The translations under genes and the position numbers were made by a program. From Ceratothoa steindachneri (Eukaryota; Arthropoda; Malacostraca; Isopoda; Cymothoidae): a DNA stretch of 64,000 bases. The stretch covers positions 224,918,099-224,982,098 of the forward strand of contig OZ018317.1 in the NCBI GenBank assembly GCA_963969495.1, in the 5' to 3' direction. Shown here one piece after another: positions 45,701 through 56,415 of the stretch (the first letter of the stretch is position 1; each line of letters starts with the position of its first letter). The notes under the pieces were generated by a model. The model ran no database searches. It saw only the letters and a list, made by a program, of their open reading frames with translations, and was not told where the DNA came from.

Positions 45701-46875
45701 AAATGGTTTAGGGTCGAAATCTGAAATATAAAAAAAAATTATTAGAAAAGTACATATATATATATATATATATATACATGAGTACTTTGGTGCTTGGGGC
45801 CGAAGTTAGTAGAAGACCGTTAATGAAAGGGGAAATTGTTATGAGTCCAGTTGGGATGGTTTATTATTAACTTTGCAGGGTCCTTTTAAGCAAATATTTC
45901 AGAGTGCAAGTTGGCCAAAGATTAACAGGTAGCTAATACGTGCTGGGGTTGAAAAAGAAAGACAATGACGGAAATATAACTTTACCAACAACAAAATGAT
46001 ATTTATATTTACATAGAAATTTGGGTTAAAGGGAATAGTCGCCCAGACGGGGTTAAAGTCCAACACGCGATCAGGTAGGTTAATTAAATGATTAAAGAGG
46101 TCAGATTCAGTTTGGTGATTTAAAAAGTGATTTTAATCTGGAGCGTTCACACAAATAATGGAGCAATTGGGTAAGCCAGATTTAAGATCAATCTGCAGGT
46201 GGCAACGGTTACGATTACCTTACGTGCTCGTTGCCGAAAAGGGGCCAGTTGGGGTACGATGAATGCGATGCAAGAAGTCGGTTTACCTCTTGCTTCAGAC
46301 GAGGGAGCACTTGTCGCCCTTAGGGTTGGGAATCTTTGTGAAGTCCTTGCCGATTGACTGAGGCATAGTTCACTGATGTCGAAGCTTGACTATTGACTAG
46401 GGCAGGGTTCACGGATCGATTTAGCCTTTAAATTGAATCGAAATTGCCGCTGGTGGGATGGGAGCGTCCTTTATCTCGTTCGCCGGAGTAGGTGGAAGTC
46501 TAACAGTGCTGCTCTCTAAATTCAGTTGAAGTGTTATATAGACACCTGATTAGGTGGCTCCAGCTACGCACGCGAATTTGGGAAAAGGTTGGTGACTCCT
46601 TCGGGGAAAGGGGGAATCGTGATAACGTTCGTTGGAATGTCCAACGGATTTCAATCTTCGAGCGGAGAGCCAGAATGCTAGCGGAGAGGTGGACTTGAGC
46701 GGAGGAGGGGGCGAGGACATCGGTTCCTAGGCAAATACAGTTGTGGAGTGTGATAACGGCGTCGGTCGCCTAATTGCCTAGGTCCAGCCATGCTTTCCCA
46801 GCTCCATGAGGTGATTTCCGGATCCACGTAGGTACAAAAGGGCACGTGGCATTCATTTGACCTCATTCTTCCAGA

Positions 46876-46887
46876 TCCCTCCCATCC
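46876..46887 (-). other. polypurine tract of gypsy 1
   Basis: Minus strand GGATGGGAGGGA directly before the 3' LTR start; primer site for plus-strand synthesis in this element class. Confidence 0.6.
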
Positions 46888-47414
46888 AAAATTATGGCAC
46901 TTTCGTAGTTAGGGTGAAAACGATGACCTATCCTTAGACGAATGAGTGGTCACAGTGTAAGCGGGAAAGAAAAAAAACAACAACATGTAATTCCTGACCA
47001 GTCGTTGAGCAGGTGTACAAGCTAATTCTATCCGACTGCGTGTACATGTGAACGGAAAAGGAAATTGATTATTGCCGACCACAAGAGCAATAAAGGGGAC
47101 AAAATTAAAAAAAATAATAATATTTATACACTAAGCTATACAAACCCCCCAAAAAGAACCGAGAAAGAATGAAATGGATATTCAAAGATACATTTTAGAT
47201 AAATGACAGAAGGATTATGGTGGTAAATATACACATCTTTTGGTGCCGGACCAGGTTTCTAAATACTAATTTAATATATACAAGGTTGGTGTGCATCATA
47301 GACGTATACATCGAGAAAAATAAGGACATAACAGAAATAATTAAATTTAAGCTAATTTCTATCTGGCGGTTATAATAATTACAAGGTGAACACATCGATA
47401 TGAAGCGATTACAA
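46888..47414 (-). other. gypsy 1 internal remnant without recognised domain
   Basis: AT-rich sequence between the truncated RT and the polypurine tract. The missing RT palm, RNase H and the 3' non-coding segment should lie here. Nothing in its translation resembles them. Confidence 0.5.
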
Positions 47415-48110
47415 TTAAAATTTAGCTGGTGTAGAGCTCGCTAATAAATTTTGATTTTTCGAACAAGGGAAGGTTTGGTCCATTAAATGAATTGGTTCAG
47501 CATCGAAAACGGTCACGGAATTTAATTTACGAAAATCTACATACATGCGGTAAGAGTTATCTGGTTTCCGTACCAGAACTATTGGGGAACAATAATTTGT
47601 CGTGGAGGGTTCAAGGATATGGCGGTTAAAGGGATTGTTAACCTCAGCGTTAAAAGTATTTCTTAGAGGAATTGGAAGGGGGTAAGATCTTGAACGAACG
47701 GATTTCGATATGATTCGTCTCTTCTGATGAGGGCCTGGTTTAACACGCCCTTTCGCCTTGGTTTTCTGGCTGATGTCAAAGGATTGGCAGTATTCCGAAA
47801 TGTCAACTGCAGTACCAGGCCAGTAGAAATACCCGAAAATCCTCTGACTAATTTTATCGTAGCTAAAGTGGTAAGGAAACACGCTATCATGGGCCATTTT
47901 AAGCACCAAGAGGACATGCGAACGAGGAACACAGTGGGCGTGAGTCTCGGGGTTGGCCCCATCCGAGCAAGCGCAATATAACAAGCCTTCTTTCACGATA
48001 TAAGAGGCTTTCTTCTTACCGCAGACCAAATCTTGCACGAGGCTCCGAGATTTTTCCTACAAGGGAAGAAGATTTAGGTACTCCTTCTTTCTTTGAGCGA
48101 ATTCCGCGCT
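47415..48110 (-). pseudogene. gypsy 1 integrase zinc domain fused to RT N-terminus
   Basis: One frame of about 207 codons reads an HHCC-type integrase zinc region (HDSVFPYHFSYDK, FYWPGTAVDISEYCQSFDIS; the second Cys of CxxC is Phe), then KGRVKPGP. After a deletion of the whole integrase core it continues straight into the RT fingers (YPLPIPLRNTFNAEV, ILEPSTTNYCSPIVLVRKPD, YRMYVDFRKLNSVTVFDAEP). It ends where the FSELD-type motif should begin. Integrase upstream of RT is the Gmr1-type order. The in-frame junction makes a chimeric open frame. Confidence 0.85.
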
Positions 48111-48299
48111 CATAACGCCGCTTAAATCCGAATCTAAGGGAGTTTCAATGGCAGCGGGCGTCTGGGATTCCTTCTCTGCCTGGGCTATCGTGATAACGGG
48201 CTGAGCCACAGGGTTAGACGAGACTTGGAGGCACAGTCATACCAAAACGGAACAGAACTGGATAGGGGCTGACACGACTTCAGCCCATCAGGAAAAGTA

Positions 48300-48640
48300 C
48301 TGACACTGGAGGTAACAGTTTACAATAGGAAAGCGGTTTGCGCGTCCCAAGTAGTCACGGACTACCGCAAACTGTTTGGGGTCGGAAGCCACCGGGAGAA
48401 GAAGTTCATTCGATACCATGATCCACGTGCACCCGGTATCGCGGACAAGGGTGGAGACCGGCACCCATTAATGCTTTCGTTTTCAAATATAAAACGTCCT
48501 GGAGAATTCTTGTCGAAGAGAAAATTTACATGGTGCCCTGGGGCACTGGAAGACGAGATTGGATCTGGGGATTCTGGTCCCGATGGAGAGGAAGCGGGAG
48601 CAGCATTCACTTGGTGGACTTGGTGAATCGGATTACCAGG
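48300..48640 (-). pseudogene. gypsy 1 retropepsin-type protease
   Basis: HHVNFLFDKNSPGRFIFENE leads, after a one-base frame change, to STLVRDTGCTWIMVSNELLL with the catalytic Asp-Thr-Gly at 48432-48440. The same block occurs in gypsy 2 at 53406. The frame change separates it from gag. Confidence 0.8.
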
Positions 48641-48652
48641 GAGTTGGGAATT

Positions 48653-49771
48653 TTAGGGGCAATTTGGGTGCGTGTGGCCTTCGACACCGCACACAAAACA
48701 TATGATTGGCCTACGGGAAAAAGTTGACGCCGAAGGATTAGTTATGAGGGGCGTGACGTCACGAGGTTCCGATGGAGGGAAACTTTTGGGCTTAAAGGGG
48801 ATCGTAATCTTAGTGAATTCTGAGGAGTTCTTTGGAGGGAACCGCGAGTTATTAAATTTATTCTTGGGTGATGAAGGGGAAGGCTTTTTATTTTCCTTCG
48901 GGTATAAGTTATGGCTGGCCGCATAGACACCTGCTTGTTCTATGCACTCTTTGAAGGAGTTGCACTGACGATCCTTCACGAAGGAGGGGATCTCTGGTGT
49001 TAGCGACGCCAGCAACTGATCCCGTAGAACAAAATCTACCAGGGATTCATAATCGTAAGGGACTTTCGATGCGTCTAACCAAAAATTAAAAGTACGGGAA
49101 AGAGTATATCTAAAATAACGGAAGGTCATATTTGGTTGGATGCGGGCGTGGCGAAATTTGGTTCGGTAGAAGTCAGGCGTCATATTTCTCGCCGCGAGAA
49201 GTTCGGATTTGAGGGTGGAGTAATCCACCGTAAATTCAGAGGGGAGCGATACGACTAGGTCTCGGAGTGGCGAGCTTAGTAGAGGAAGAAGAAGAAGCTT
49301 AGCGACACCGTCCGTCTCTATGTTCCAATGATTAACTTCAAAACTTTTCTCGAAGTGAGTGAGAAAAAATCCGAAGTCCTCTCCTTCTTTGAACGTGAAG
49401 AGTTTAACGGAGGCGAATTGAGGAGTTCCTACACGGGAATTTACTGAAAGGGTTTCGAGCCGATCGCGATTTGATTCCAGGTCATAGTGGCGAATTCTCA
49501 CGTGTTCTTGGCTCTCTCTAATTTCACTTTGTTCACGTTCGGCTCTTTCTCTAATCTATCTTTGTTCGCGTTCAGCTAATTCTCTAATATCTTTTTGTTC
49601 GCGTTCAGCTAATTCTCTAATCTCTTTTTGTTCAGCTCTTTCTAGTTCTTCTCGTCCTCTATTATAAGCTCGCTCATTTCTCCCCTCCTCTTCCTGTATA
49701 CAAGTGACAAGGTCTTTGACACTTAAACCGAGGGATTCTCCTTGGAGTTTAAATCTCTTGAACGAGGACAT
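48653..49771 (-). pseudogene. gypsy 1 gag
   Basis: ATG at 49771 opens MSSFKRFKLQGESLGLS, an N-terminal block followed by a long charged coiled coil of repeated EIRELAEREQK units, then a capsid-like region (FKEGEDFGFFLTHFEKSFEV, LPSEFTVDYSTLKSELLAA, VDFVLRDQLLASL) and a zinc knuckle CFVCGVEGHTHPNC (C-x2-C-x4-H-x4-C) near 48700-48660. One in-frame stop near 49555 is the only break in about 370 codons. The gag of gypsy 2 is homologous throughout. Confidence 0.9.
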
Positions 49772-50273
49772 TTTGTTTGTAACACGTTGTCCGAAAGAAA
49801 GGGTTTTAATGGGCCGTCAGCACGGGACGGATAAGACTTGACTCACAAATTACTGACACACGCAGGAATATGCTTGTTTAAATGCGGAAGCTTTGCCATC
49901 CAAATACTAACACTAATATAATATACGATTTAAACAAAATAAAAGAAAATATAAAATAATGGAGTCTTCGTGAGATGACAAGGGCTCAGACTCTACTAAT
50001 CCGTAGGGGATTAAATTGACCGTGGGGTAAATTCTGGCGCCTAACAAAATTTTCCTATAAAAGGTTTTCGGTCCAAACACTAAGCGATAACTACATATAT
50101 ATGGAAGGGTTGTTTCCTGTTTTGATATGCTTTGCAACTAAAACGGTACTCAGCTTTGAAAATTAAAATAAAGTTAAAGGGTTGCCTTTAAAAAATCTCT
50201 CAAATGACTTTTTAAAGACCCTGACACAATTTATCACCAGATTTTATAATAGAGTAAAGTATATATAAGTATA
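49772..50273 (-). other. gypsy 1 untranslated leader
   Basis: Sequence between the 5' LTR and gag. A primer-binding site should lie at its right end (around 50240-50273), but I could not match one to a tRNA. Confidence 0.5.
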
Positions 50274-51412
50274 TTTCGTGGAATGGCCAGATTCTATATT
50301 TATAAATACGTAGGTACTTTTGGGCTTGGGGCTGAAGTTGGTTGAAGGCCGTTAGTGAAATGGGAACCTGTTATGAGTCCAGTGGGGATGGTTTATTATT
50401 AACTTTGCGAGGTCTTTTTGAACAAATATTTCAGAGTGCAAGTTGGCCAAAGATTAACAGGTAGCTGGTACGCTCTGTGGTTGCGAAAGAAAGAAGGACG
50501 AAAATATAACTTTACTAACAACAAAATGATATTTATATTTACATAGAAATTGTGTTTAAAGGGAATGGTCGCCCAGACGGGGTTAAAGGTCCACACGCGA
50601 TCAGGTAGGTTAATTAAGGGATTAAAAGAGGTCAGATTCAGTTTGTTGATTTAAAAAGTGATTTTAAACTGGGGCGTTCACACAAATAATGGAGCAATTG
50701 GGTAAGCCAGATTCAAGATCAATCTGCAGGTGGCAACGGTTACGATTACCTTACGTGCTCGTTGCCGAAAAGGGGCTAGTTGGGGTACGATGAATGCGAT
50801 GCAAGAAGTAAGTTTAACTCTTGCTTCAGACGAGGGAGCATTTGTCGCCTTCGGAGTTGGGAATCTTTGTAAAGTCCTTGCCGATTGACTAAGGCAGATT
50901 TCACTGATATTGAAGCTTGCTGATGGACTAAGGCAGAGTTCACGGATCGATGTAGCCTTCAACTTGAATCGAAATCACCGCTAGGGAAGGGGGGGAGCGT
51001 CCTTTATCTTGTTCGCTAGACTAAATGGAAGTCTAACAGTGCTGCTCTCTAAACTCAGTTGAAGTGTTATATAGGCGCTTGGTGAGGTGGCTCCAGGTAC
51101 GCGCGCGAATTTGGTGAAAAGTCGGCGACTCCTTCGGGGAAAGGGGAAATTGTGATAACGTTCGTTGGAATGTCCAACGGATTTCAATCTTTGAGTGGAA
51201 AGCCAAATTTATAGCGGAGAGGTGGTTGTGTGTGTGTGGGGATGAGGCGATAACATCGGTCCCTAGACAAATACAGTTGGGGCGTGTGATAACGGCGTCG
51301 GCCGCTTCCTTGCACAGGTAAAGACATGCTTTCCCAGCTCCATGTGGTGATCTCAGGATCCACGTTTGTCGAGAAGGGCACATGGCCGCCATTTGACCTC
51401 ATTCTGTTACGC
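50274..51412 (-). repeat. gypsy 1, 5' LTR
   Basis: 1139 bases, direct repeat of 45418-46875. Minus-strand start GCGTAACAGAATGAGG (a TG start appears mutated to CG) and end GGCCATTCCACGAAA. The open frames seen inside (51033-51402, minus) are LTR read-through. Confidence 0.9.
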
Positions 51413-51681
51413 TATCCCTTGGTTTAATCTTAACTGATAGTGTTAATCATCTTAGCTGTGAACCGTCAATATTTAATTCCATTGCCATTTAACTTGTCCT
51501 ATATGTATATGTAAACTTTAGTCCTATTAAAGTATATTTTTATAGTCGTGTTTGAATATTCCTTGGCCTAGCAACTGTGTATTTAAATCACTCTTAGAAC
51601 CATTCCCAGGTTAAACTATACTTTCGGTCGGCCATTAGGCCAGTGTGCGTATAACCGCGTACACCTGGTCATACCACGACA
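51413..51681 (+). repeat. gypsy 2, 5' LTR, right part
   Basis: Matches the end of the 3' LTR at 56040-56309 (actgatagtgttaatcatct, gaatattccttggcctagca). It ends CCACGACA. The following TGGCGTCAGG (from 51688) is in the right place for a primer-binding site. Confidence 0.9.
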
Positions 51682-52126
51682 TAAAACTGGCGTCAGGTCT
51701 TTGGGTTTGCAAAAGATTACACCCTACCTTTTCTTTTGCTATTTCCTTAAAAATCATTATTCCCATTCTAGACAGTTGCAAGTGTCAAGAATATTCGAGC
51801 ACAAATAATAGGACATTTTTTTTTAATAGTCAATTATATATTTTTTTTAGTTGAGCGTATCTACCTGAGTCAAGATACACTAATTAAACGGCAAGATTAG
51901 CGGCCAAATTTTGGTTTCACTGTGGTAAAATTACCAGAAGACTCAGTCCTGAGTCAGGTTCCTTCGTTAGTTATTTTGTTTTTCTGGTGTGCATAATTAA
52001 TTGGAACCTTAAGTAAGTTTTAGGGGGGTTAATTGTTAATTACAAGTAAGTTAGATTTATTGCGAAGAGCTTCACTTGTTCTGGTAAGTTTCTCTTGAGC
52101 CGAAAGACATACACAGCATATTCAGG
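51682..52126 (+). other. gypsy 2 untranslated leader
   Basis: Lies between 5' LTR and the gag ATG. It includes the presumed primer-binding site near 51688 and no open frame of note. Confidence 0.55.
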
Positions 52127-53213
52127 ATGTCTTCGCTCGATCGTTTTCATAAGCAGGGACAGAACCTAGGACTATCAGGAAAGGCTTTAATCAATTACGT
52201 TCAAGAGGAAGAAGGAAACAAACGGGCATAAAGGAAAGCACACAGAGGGGCAGAAGAAATGAAAGAACTAGCACAGAGAGAAGCAGAAGAAATGAAAGAA
52301 CTAGCACAGAGAGAAGCAGAAGAAAAACAAAGGGAAGAAAGACAGATCGAAGCAGAAGAAAAAGAAAGAGAACAAATACGACATCACGAAAGAGAATTAA
52401 GCCGTGATCATGTCGAAATGACTTCTGTGGGATCACGTAACCATCATCCACAACCACCCTCGTTAAAACTCCCCGCGTATAAAGACGGAGAAGATTTTTG
52501 TTCTTATCTGACCCACTTTGAAAAAGATTTCGAAGTCAACAATTGGGATTTAGAATCAGATGGAGTTGCCCCTTTACTCATTCTCTTAAGCACTCGTCTG
52601 CGTTAAGTCTTCATTTCTCTGCCCTCGGAAGCAACTCTGGATTATTTAACTCTAAAATCAGAGCTCCTCTCTGCTATTAATATGAATCCGGAGTTCTATC
52701 GTGTTAGCTTCCGCTCGGCTAGGATACAGTCGGGACAAACGTTTAAGCATTTTGGGTTCACCCTTGCCGCAATTTACAGTTTAGGCTGGACTCTTCACAA
52801 GTGACTAACGACTATGAGTCATTAGTCGACCTTATTTTAAGGGATCAACTCATGGCTACCCTTCCCTGTAGATTGAAGGCCTACGTAACAGATAGAAGAG
52901 CTTCTTCGTTTAAAGAGTATGTAGAGGAAGCCGACCTTTACGCTTCCAGCCACGACCTATATCCCAAGGAGATCAAGAAGACTTACCCCCGTCCCCTAAA
53001 TATAAGTTTGGGCCTAATAAGTTCCATGCTAAGAATAATGGTATCTTTTTGAAGATTTAGGCGTCCCATAAGCACAAGACTCATCCTCAGCGTGAACAAA
53101 AAGACGTAAAGTCTCCAACATTCCCTTCTGCGCAGTCTCACTACCCGCGTAAACCCATCGTATGCTTTACGTGTGGCACCCCTGGTCACCTTAGTTATAA
53201 CTGCGCCTAAAAC
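52127..53213 (+). pseudogene. gypsy 2 gag
   Basis: ATG at 52127 opens MSSLDRFHKQGQNLGLSG, then a coiled coil of repeated EMKELAQREAE units, LKLPAYKDGEDFCSYLTHFE, SLPSEATLDYLTLKSELLSA and LVDLILRDQLMATLP. The zinc knuckle CFTCGTPGHLSYNC (C-x2-C-x4-H-x4-C) is at 53163-53204. In-frame stops near 52229 and 52604 and frame changes near 52800 and 53010 show decay well beyond that of gypsy 1, consistent with greater age. Confidence 0.9.
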
Positions 53214-53880
53214 TCGCAGCTAAAGACCACCCCTAATCAACATGTCCATCATGTAATCGCTTCTCTCCCCCCTAACTTTTCTGCCTCGTCATCACAGTCG
53301 CCACCTGCTCCCTCTCACTCAGAGGAACAACAGGTAAATTTCCTGTTCAATAGGAGCTCCCCCGGTGGGCTCAAGTTTGAGAATGGCACGATCAATGGGT
53401 GCCGAGTGTCAACCCTTGTAAGAGACACGGGTTGCACATGTATATTAGTCTCGGACAAGCTGTTGCCCCCAATAAGTCCCCAGCATAAGAGATTTGCGAT
53501 TGTTCACGACCTTTTAGGTCGTCCCACTAAGTCCCCTGAGTCCCCTGTAGTAAAGTGCTACACACAGTGTCAATATTTAACAGGGTGGGCCGATGTAGTC
53601 GCCACCCCGATAAAGATTTGCTCTGTTTTTATGAGACAGAGCGCGCAGCTCTCCCCAAACCACATCGCGCAAACAGTGATCACCAGGGCCCAAGCTGCGA
53701 AAGATACCGTTACCACGGTACCTTTAACGTCCTCGTCAACCCCGGGCGTCAAGTTATCCAGCAATGATCAGTTTACTGAAGCTCAAAAGAATTGCCCTTC
53801 TTTGCAACCCCTGTGGAAGAAGGGCAGAAAAAAAGCAGCCGAAACCGTTCGCCTAGAAAACTGTGCAGACCTCGCATTCA
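53214..53880 (+). pseudogene. gypsy 2 protease and linker
   Basis: NFLFNRSSPGGLKFENGTI, then STLVRDTGCTCILVSDKLL with Asp-Thr-Gly at 53424-53432, and a downstream linker with GWADVVATP and ITRAQAAKDTVTT. The 53406-53909 frame is open throughout. Its end (LENCADLAFKN) should lead to the integrase zinc domain but jumps by deletion to the integrase C-terminus. Confidence 0.85.
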
Positions 53881-54190
53881 AGAATTTTGAGGTGAATTTG
53901 GAAAAATAAAGAACGTATTTTGATATCAAAGCACGAAAATTTGAAGCAGGCGACGAAGTACTTCTTATGTTGCCCATTGAGTCTAATAACCTTCTATTTC
54001 AGTGGAAAGGACCTTTTTGAGTAGTAGAACCCCGAGGTCCGGTCGACTAGTTAATTCAGACCCTCTCAGGTAATAAAGTGTACCACGTCAACCTGTTAAA
54101 ATGGTATAACCGACGCTCGTGCATTAATAATGTGGTCTCTTTAGACGAAGAACTCGTCTTATAGGCAACTTACCCGGTCAAACCGCTTTA
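53881..54190 (+). pseudogene. gypsy 2 integrase C-terminal domain
   Basis: YFDIKARKFEAGDEVLLMLP, NLLFQWKGPF and KVYHVNLLKWYNRR form the GPY/F-type integrase C-terminus. It lies upstream of the RT/RNase H remnant, again the Gmr1-type order. The zinc and catalytic core are deleted. A stop sits after KGPF. Confidence 0.8.
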
Positions 54191-54339
54191 CCTCGTTCAA
54201 GCGGTCTGCGTGGAAGCAGACGACGAATAGCTTTGCCGTCTCTTCCTTTTCCCCAATGGATTTTAAACCCCGTCTCCGACCAATCGAGAAGGCTCATTTG
54301 GCGAGCCTACTAAGTGAATTCTCCGACGTAGGCCCGTTG

Positions 54340-55065
54340 AAGTGGTATTTCGCATATGATACGATTAAATATCTTGGTTTTAAGATCGGAAAGAACCGGA
54401 TTGTCCCCTAAGAAGACAGAGTTAAAGCCATAACTGAAATGCCGCTTCCCCGGACGAAGAAGCATCTGCGGTCATTTCTGGGTTCTGCTTCGTTTTACAG
54501 GCGCTTCGTTCCCAATTTCGCCACTATAGCGTCACCTCTTAATGATATGTTAAAAAAAACGGGACCCGATCCTGTCAGTTGGACTCCCCTCGCAGTTTCT
54601 AACTTTAACCAGCTGGAGGAGAAACTGATCTCTGTTCCTATTTTGAAGCTCACGAATCCGAACAAAATGTTTTGGATTCGTACTGATGCCTCTCTTGATG
54701 GTACATGTGGTGCCCTCATGCAGTATAAAAACGATGGAAGTTGATCTCCCGTTGCGTATGCGAGCAGGAAGCTGTCTGTCCGCGAGAAGGCTTACGCCAT
54801 CATTGAACTCGAGGCATTAGCTTTAGTATGGTCGATTCGACATTTTAAAATGTAGCTTATAGGAACAGAATTCGTATTTGAGAGTGACCATAAGCCATTG
54901 TCGTACCTTCGTAATTTGAAGAGTCAAAATGGACGACTAATGCGTGTGAGTCTGTTGCTCATGGAATATCAATTCCATATTGGGTATATCAAGGGTACTC
55001 AAAATTGTTTAGTGGATGGTTTAAGTAGAAATCCTCTAGAAGACCCTATCGCGATAAATTAAAGA
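54340..55065 (+). pseudogene. gypsy 2 RT C-terminus and RNase H
   Basis: YLGFKIGKNRIVP, MPLPRTKKHLRSFLGSASFY (about 54439-54500), RRFVPNFATIASPL, then RNase H: MFWIRTDASLDGTCGALMQY near 54667-54727, PVAYASRKLSVREKAYAII, FESDHKPLSYLRNL and a C-terminal CLVDGLSRNP. The RT palm is deleted. Stops near 54414, 54742 and 54853 and loss of the front half make it inactive. Confidence 0.9.
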
Positions 55066-55434
55066 TACCATTAGCGTATATCCTTGTAAATATGTTTGTT
55101 GATTTGTTTTATATATAGGTTAATTCTTTGAAGTGTTATATAATTATTCTCTGTGTTATAGTGTGTCTTTAGTAATGATTCAATTTTTTTTTCTTCTATT
55201 TAGACACTCAATGTGTTGTATGCCTTAACTTCAATTTTTTTTATTATTGTACCTATGCGTATAGTCTGAAGTAATTATTATTATTTGCTAACCCCGCTCA
55301 TGGCCGAATTTTGTTTGTATCTCGTTGCACTAATTAAATTTTTATAACATCTCCCCTTGGAAGAAAAATTAGTTCGAGATATTAATTTTCTCACCCGACT
55401 TGTGGAAAAAAATGTCTTCCTGAAAAGGGAGGAG
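55066..55434 (+). other. gypsy 2 3' non-coding segment with polypurine tract
   Basis: No coding signal. The purine run gaaaagggaggag (55422-55434) sits directly before the TGTG start of the 3' LTR and is the expected polypurine tract. Confidence 0.75.
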
Positions 55435-56309
55435 TGTGAAAGAATGAGAGAGAGAAGGAATTACCCCCTCCCCCCTGGATTCTCCAGTTCGCTGTTAACC
55501 TCTCTAAATTTGTCTGCCTTATATACTGCGAAAATTAGAACAATGGAAAGAAGATTAAGAAGATATCGCACCTTCGCGCTATGGAACCTTATCGCGACCC
55601 AAGGCAATTAAGGAAGTCTGTTGGCGATGAATCTCTCTCTCCGTCTAGATAATTTTGAAGTATATATTCGAAACTTCGAAGTTCACATGCACAATGTGTC
55701 TGAAGCTGCCGTACAGTACGATAGTTAGGCGCGCTTCAACTCTTCTTACCATGTTTTCGGATTTTAAGGATCGGAAAAGCCATCCCCGAAACACCCTCTG
55801 TTTGCCTCTTAAGGATAAGATGCTCCCAACTTTAGTTTCTCGAAGTTGAATTAAGCATCCCGTAAGAGGCCCATAAGTTCAAGGTCCAACTTACCTATCT
55901 GATCCTACTCGCCGCACATCAAGGGAAAAGTGATTTAACCCCCCTTCGTCACGTTCCTCCCACCTATACCGCATCGAATCTCGAGGATTCCCTTTGCTCT
56001 AGAACTTGCATAATTGTAAAAATCATTTCTTAATTAATTATCCCTCAGTTCAAACTTAACTGATAGTGTTAATCATCTTAGCTATAAACCGTCAATATTT
56101 AATTGCATTGACATTTAACTTGCCTTATATATATATATGTAAATTTTAGTACTATTAAAGTATATTTTTGTAGCCGTGTTTGAATATTCCTTGGCCTAGC
56201 AACTGTGTATTTAAAGCACTCTTAGAACCATCCCCAGGTGGAGCCTTGAATTCGGTCGGCCAGTAGGCCAGTGTACATTTAACCGCGTACACCTGATTAT
56301 ACCACGAAA
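55435..56309 (+). repeat. gypsy 2, 3' LTR
   Basis: 875 bases, TGTGAAAG to ACCACGAAA (the matching 5' LTR end is ACCACGACA). It is the undivided reference for the split 5' LTR. Confidence 0.9.
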
Positions 56310-56415
56310 CTCTTTAATTCACTCTTATATGTATACATATTGATATGCAAATAAAAACTTTAAGCCCTGCATTTATCTAATTTCCTAAGTGTCCGAATGC
56401 TTTTTGCTGCAGCTG

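Larger units (their letters stand above)
45418..46875 (-). repeat. gypsy 1, 3' LTR (expanded)
   Basis: Matches 50274-51412 from gtactttggtgcttggggc (45780) to gacctcattct (46870), with many substitutions. The left portion (45430-45780) is enlarged by (CT)n and (TA)n tracts and a mariner remnant. Confidence 0.9.
45418..51412 (-). mobile_element. Ty3/gypsy element 1 (minus strand), nested, Gmr1-type order
   Basis: About 6 kb element on the minus strand between TATC copies at 45414-45417 and 51413-51416. LTRs are at 50274-51412 (5') and 45418-46875 (3'). Minus-strand LTR end reads TTTCACGACA. Domains from right to left: gag (49771-48653), protease, integrase zinc domain, RT start. Everything from the RT palm onward is gone. 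A polypurine tract lies at 46876-46887. It inserted into the 5' LTR of gypsy element 2, so it is the younger of the two. Confidence 0.9.
45084..56309 (+). mobile_element. Ty3/gypsy element 2 (plus strand), Gmr1-type order
   Basis: 5' LTR 45084-45417 plus 51413-51681 (split by gypsy element 1), internal region 51682-55434, 3' LTR 55435-56309. TCTTT occurs at 45079-45083 before the element and at 56311-56315 just after it, one base off exact abutment. Remaining domains in order: gag, protease, integrase C-terminus, RT end, RNase H. The integrase core and most of RT are deleted. It inserted into the 3' part of the Tc1-like element. Confidence 0.85.
42153..56415 (+). mobile_element. Tc1-like element expanded by nested insertions
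   Basis: Left terminal repeat starts at 42153 after a TA (CAGCCACGGCCAAATGTTTT, then CGGACACC). The matching right end lies at 56384-56415 before a TA and on the minus strand reads CAGCTGCAGCAAAAAGCATT, then CGGACACT. About 24 of 34 bases agree. Between them are transposase pieces at 42330-43062 and 44341-45001, an LTR-like insert (43063-44340) and the whole gypsy nest (45084-56309). Subtracting these and the 387-base duplication leaves about 1.36 kb, the usual Tc1 size. The two ends may come from two copies that recombined. Confidence 0.75.

Noticed and set aside
51033..51402. 119-residue minus-strand frame as a gene
   Set aside because: It lies within the gypsy 1 5' LTR, and a homologous frame is partly shared by the other LTR copy near 46678-46866.
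45418..56309. An env gene that would make the gypsy elements retrovirus-like
   Set aside because: No signal peptide, transmembrane or envelope-type frame was found between the RNase H or RT remnants and the 3' LTRs.
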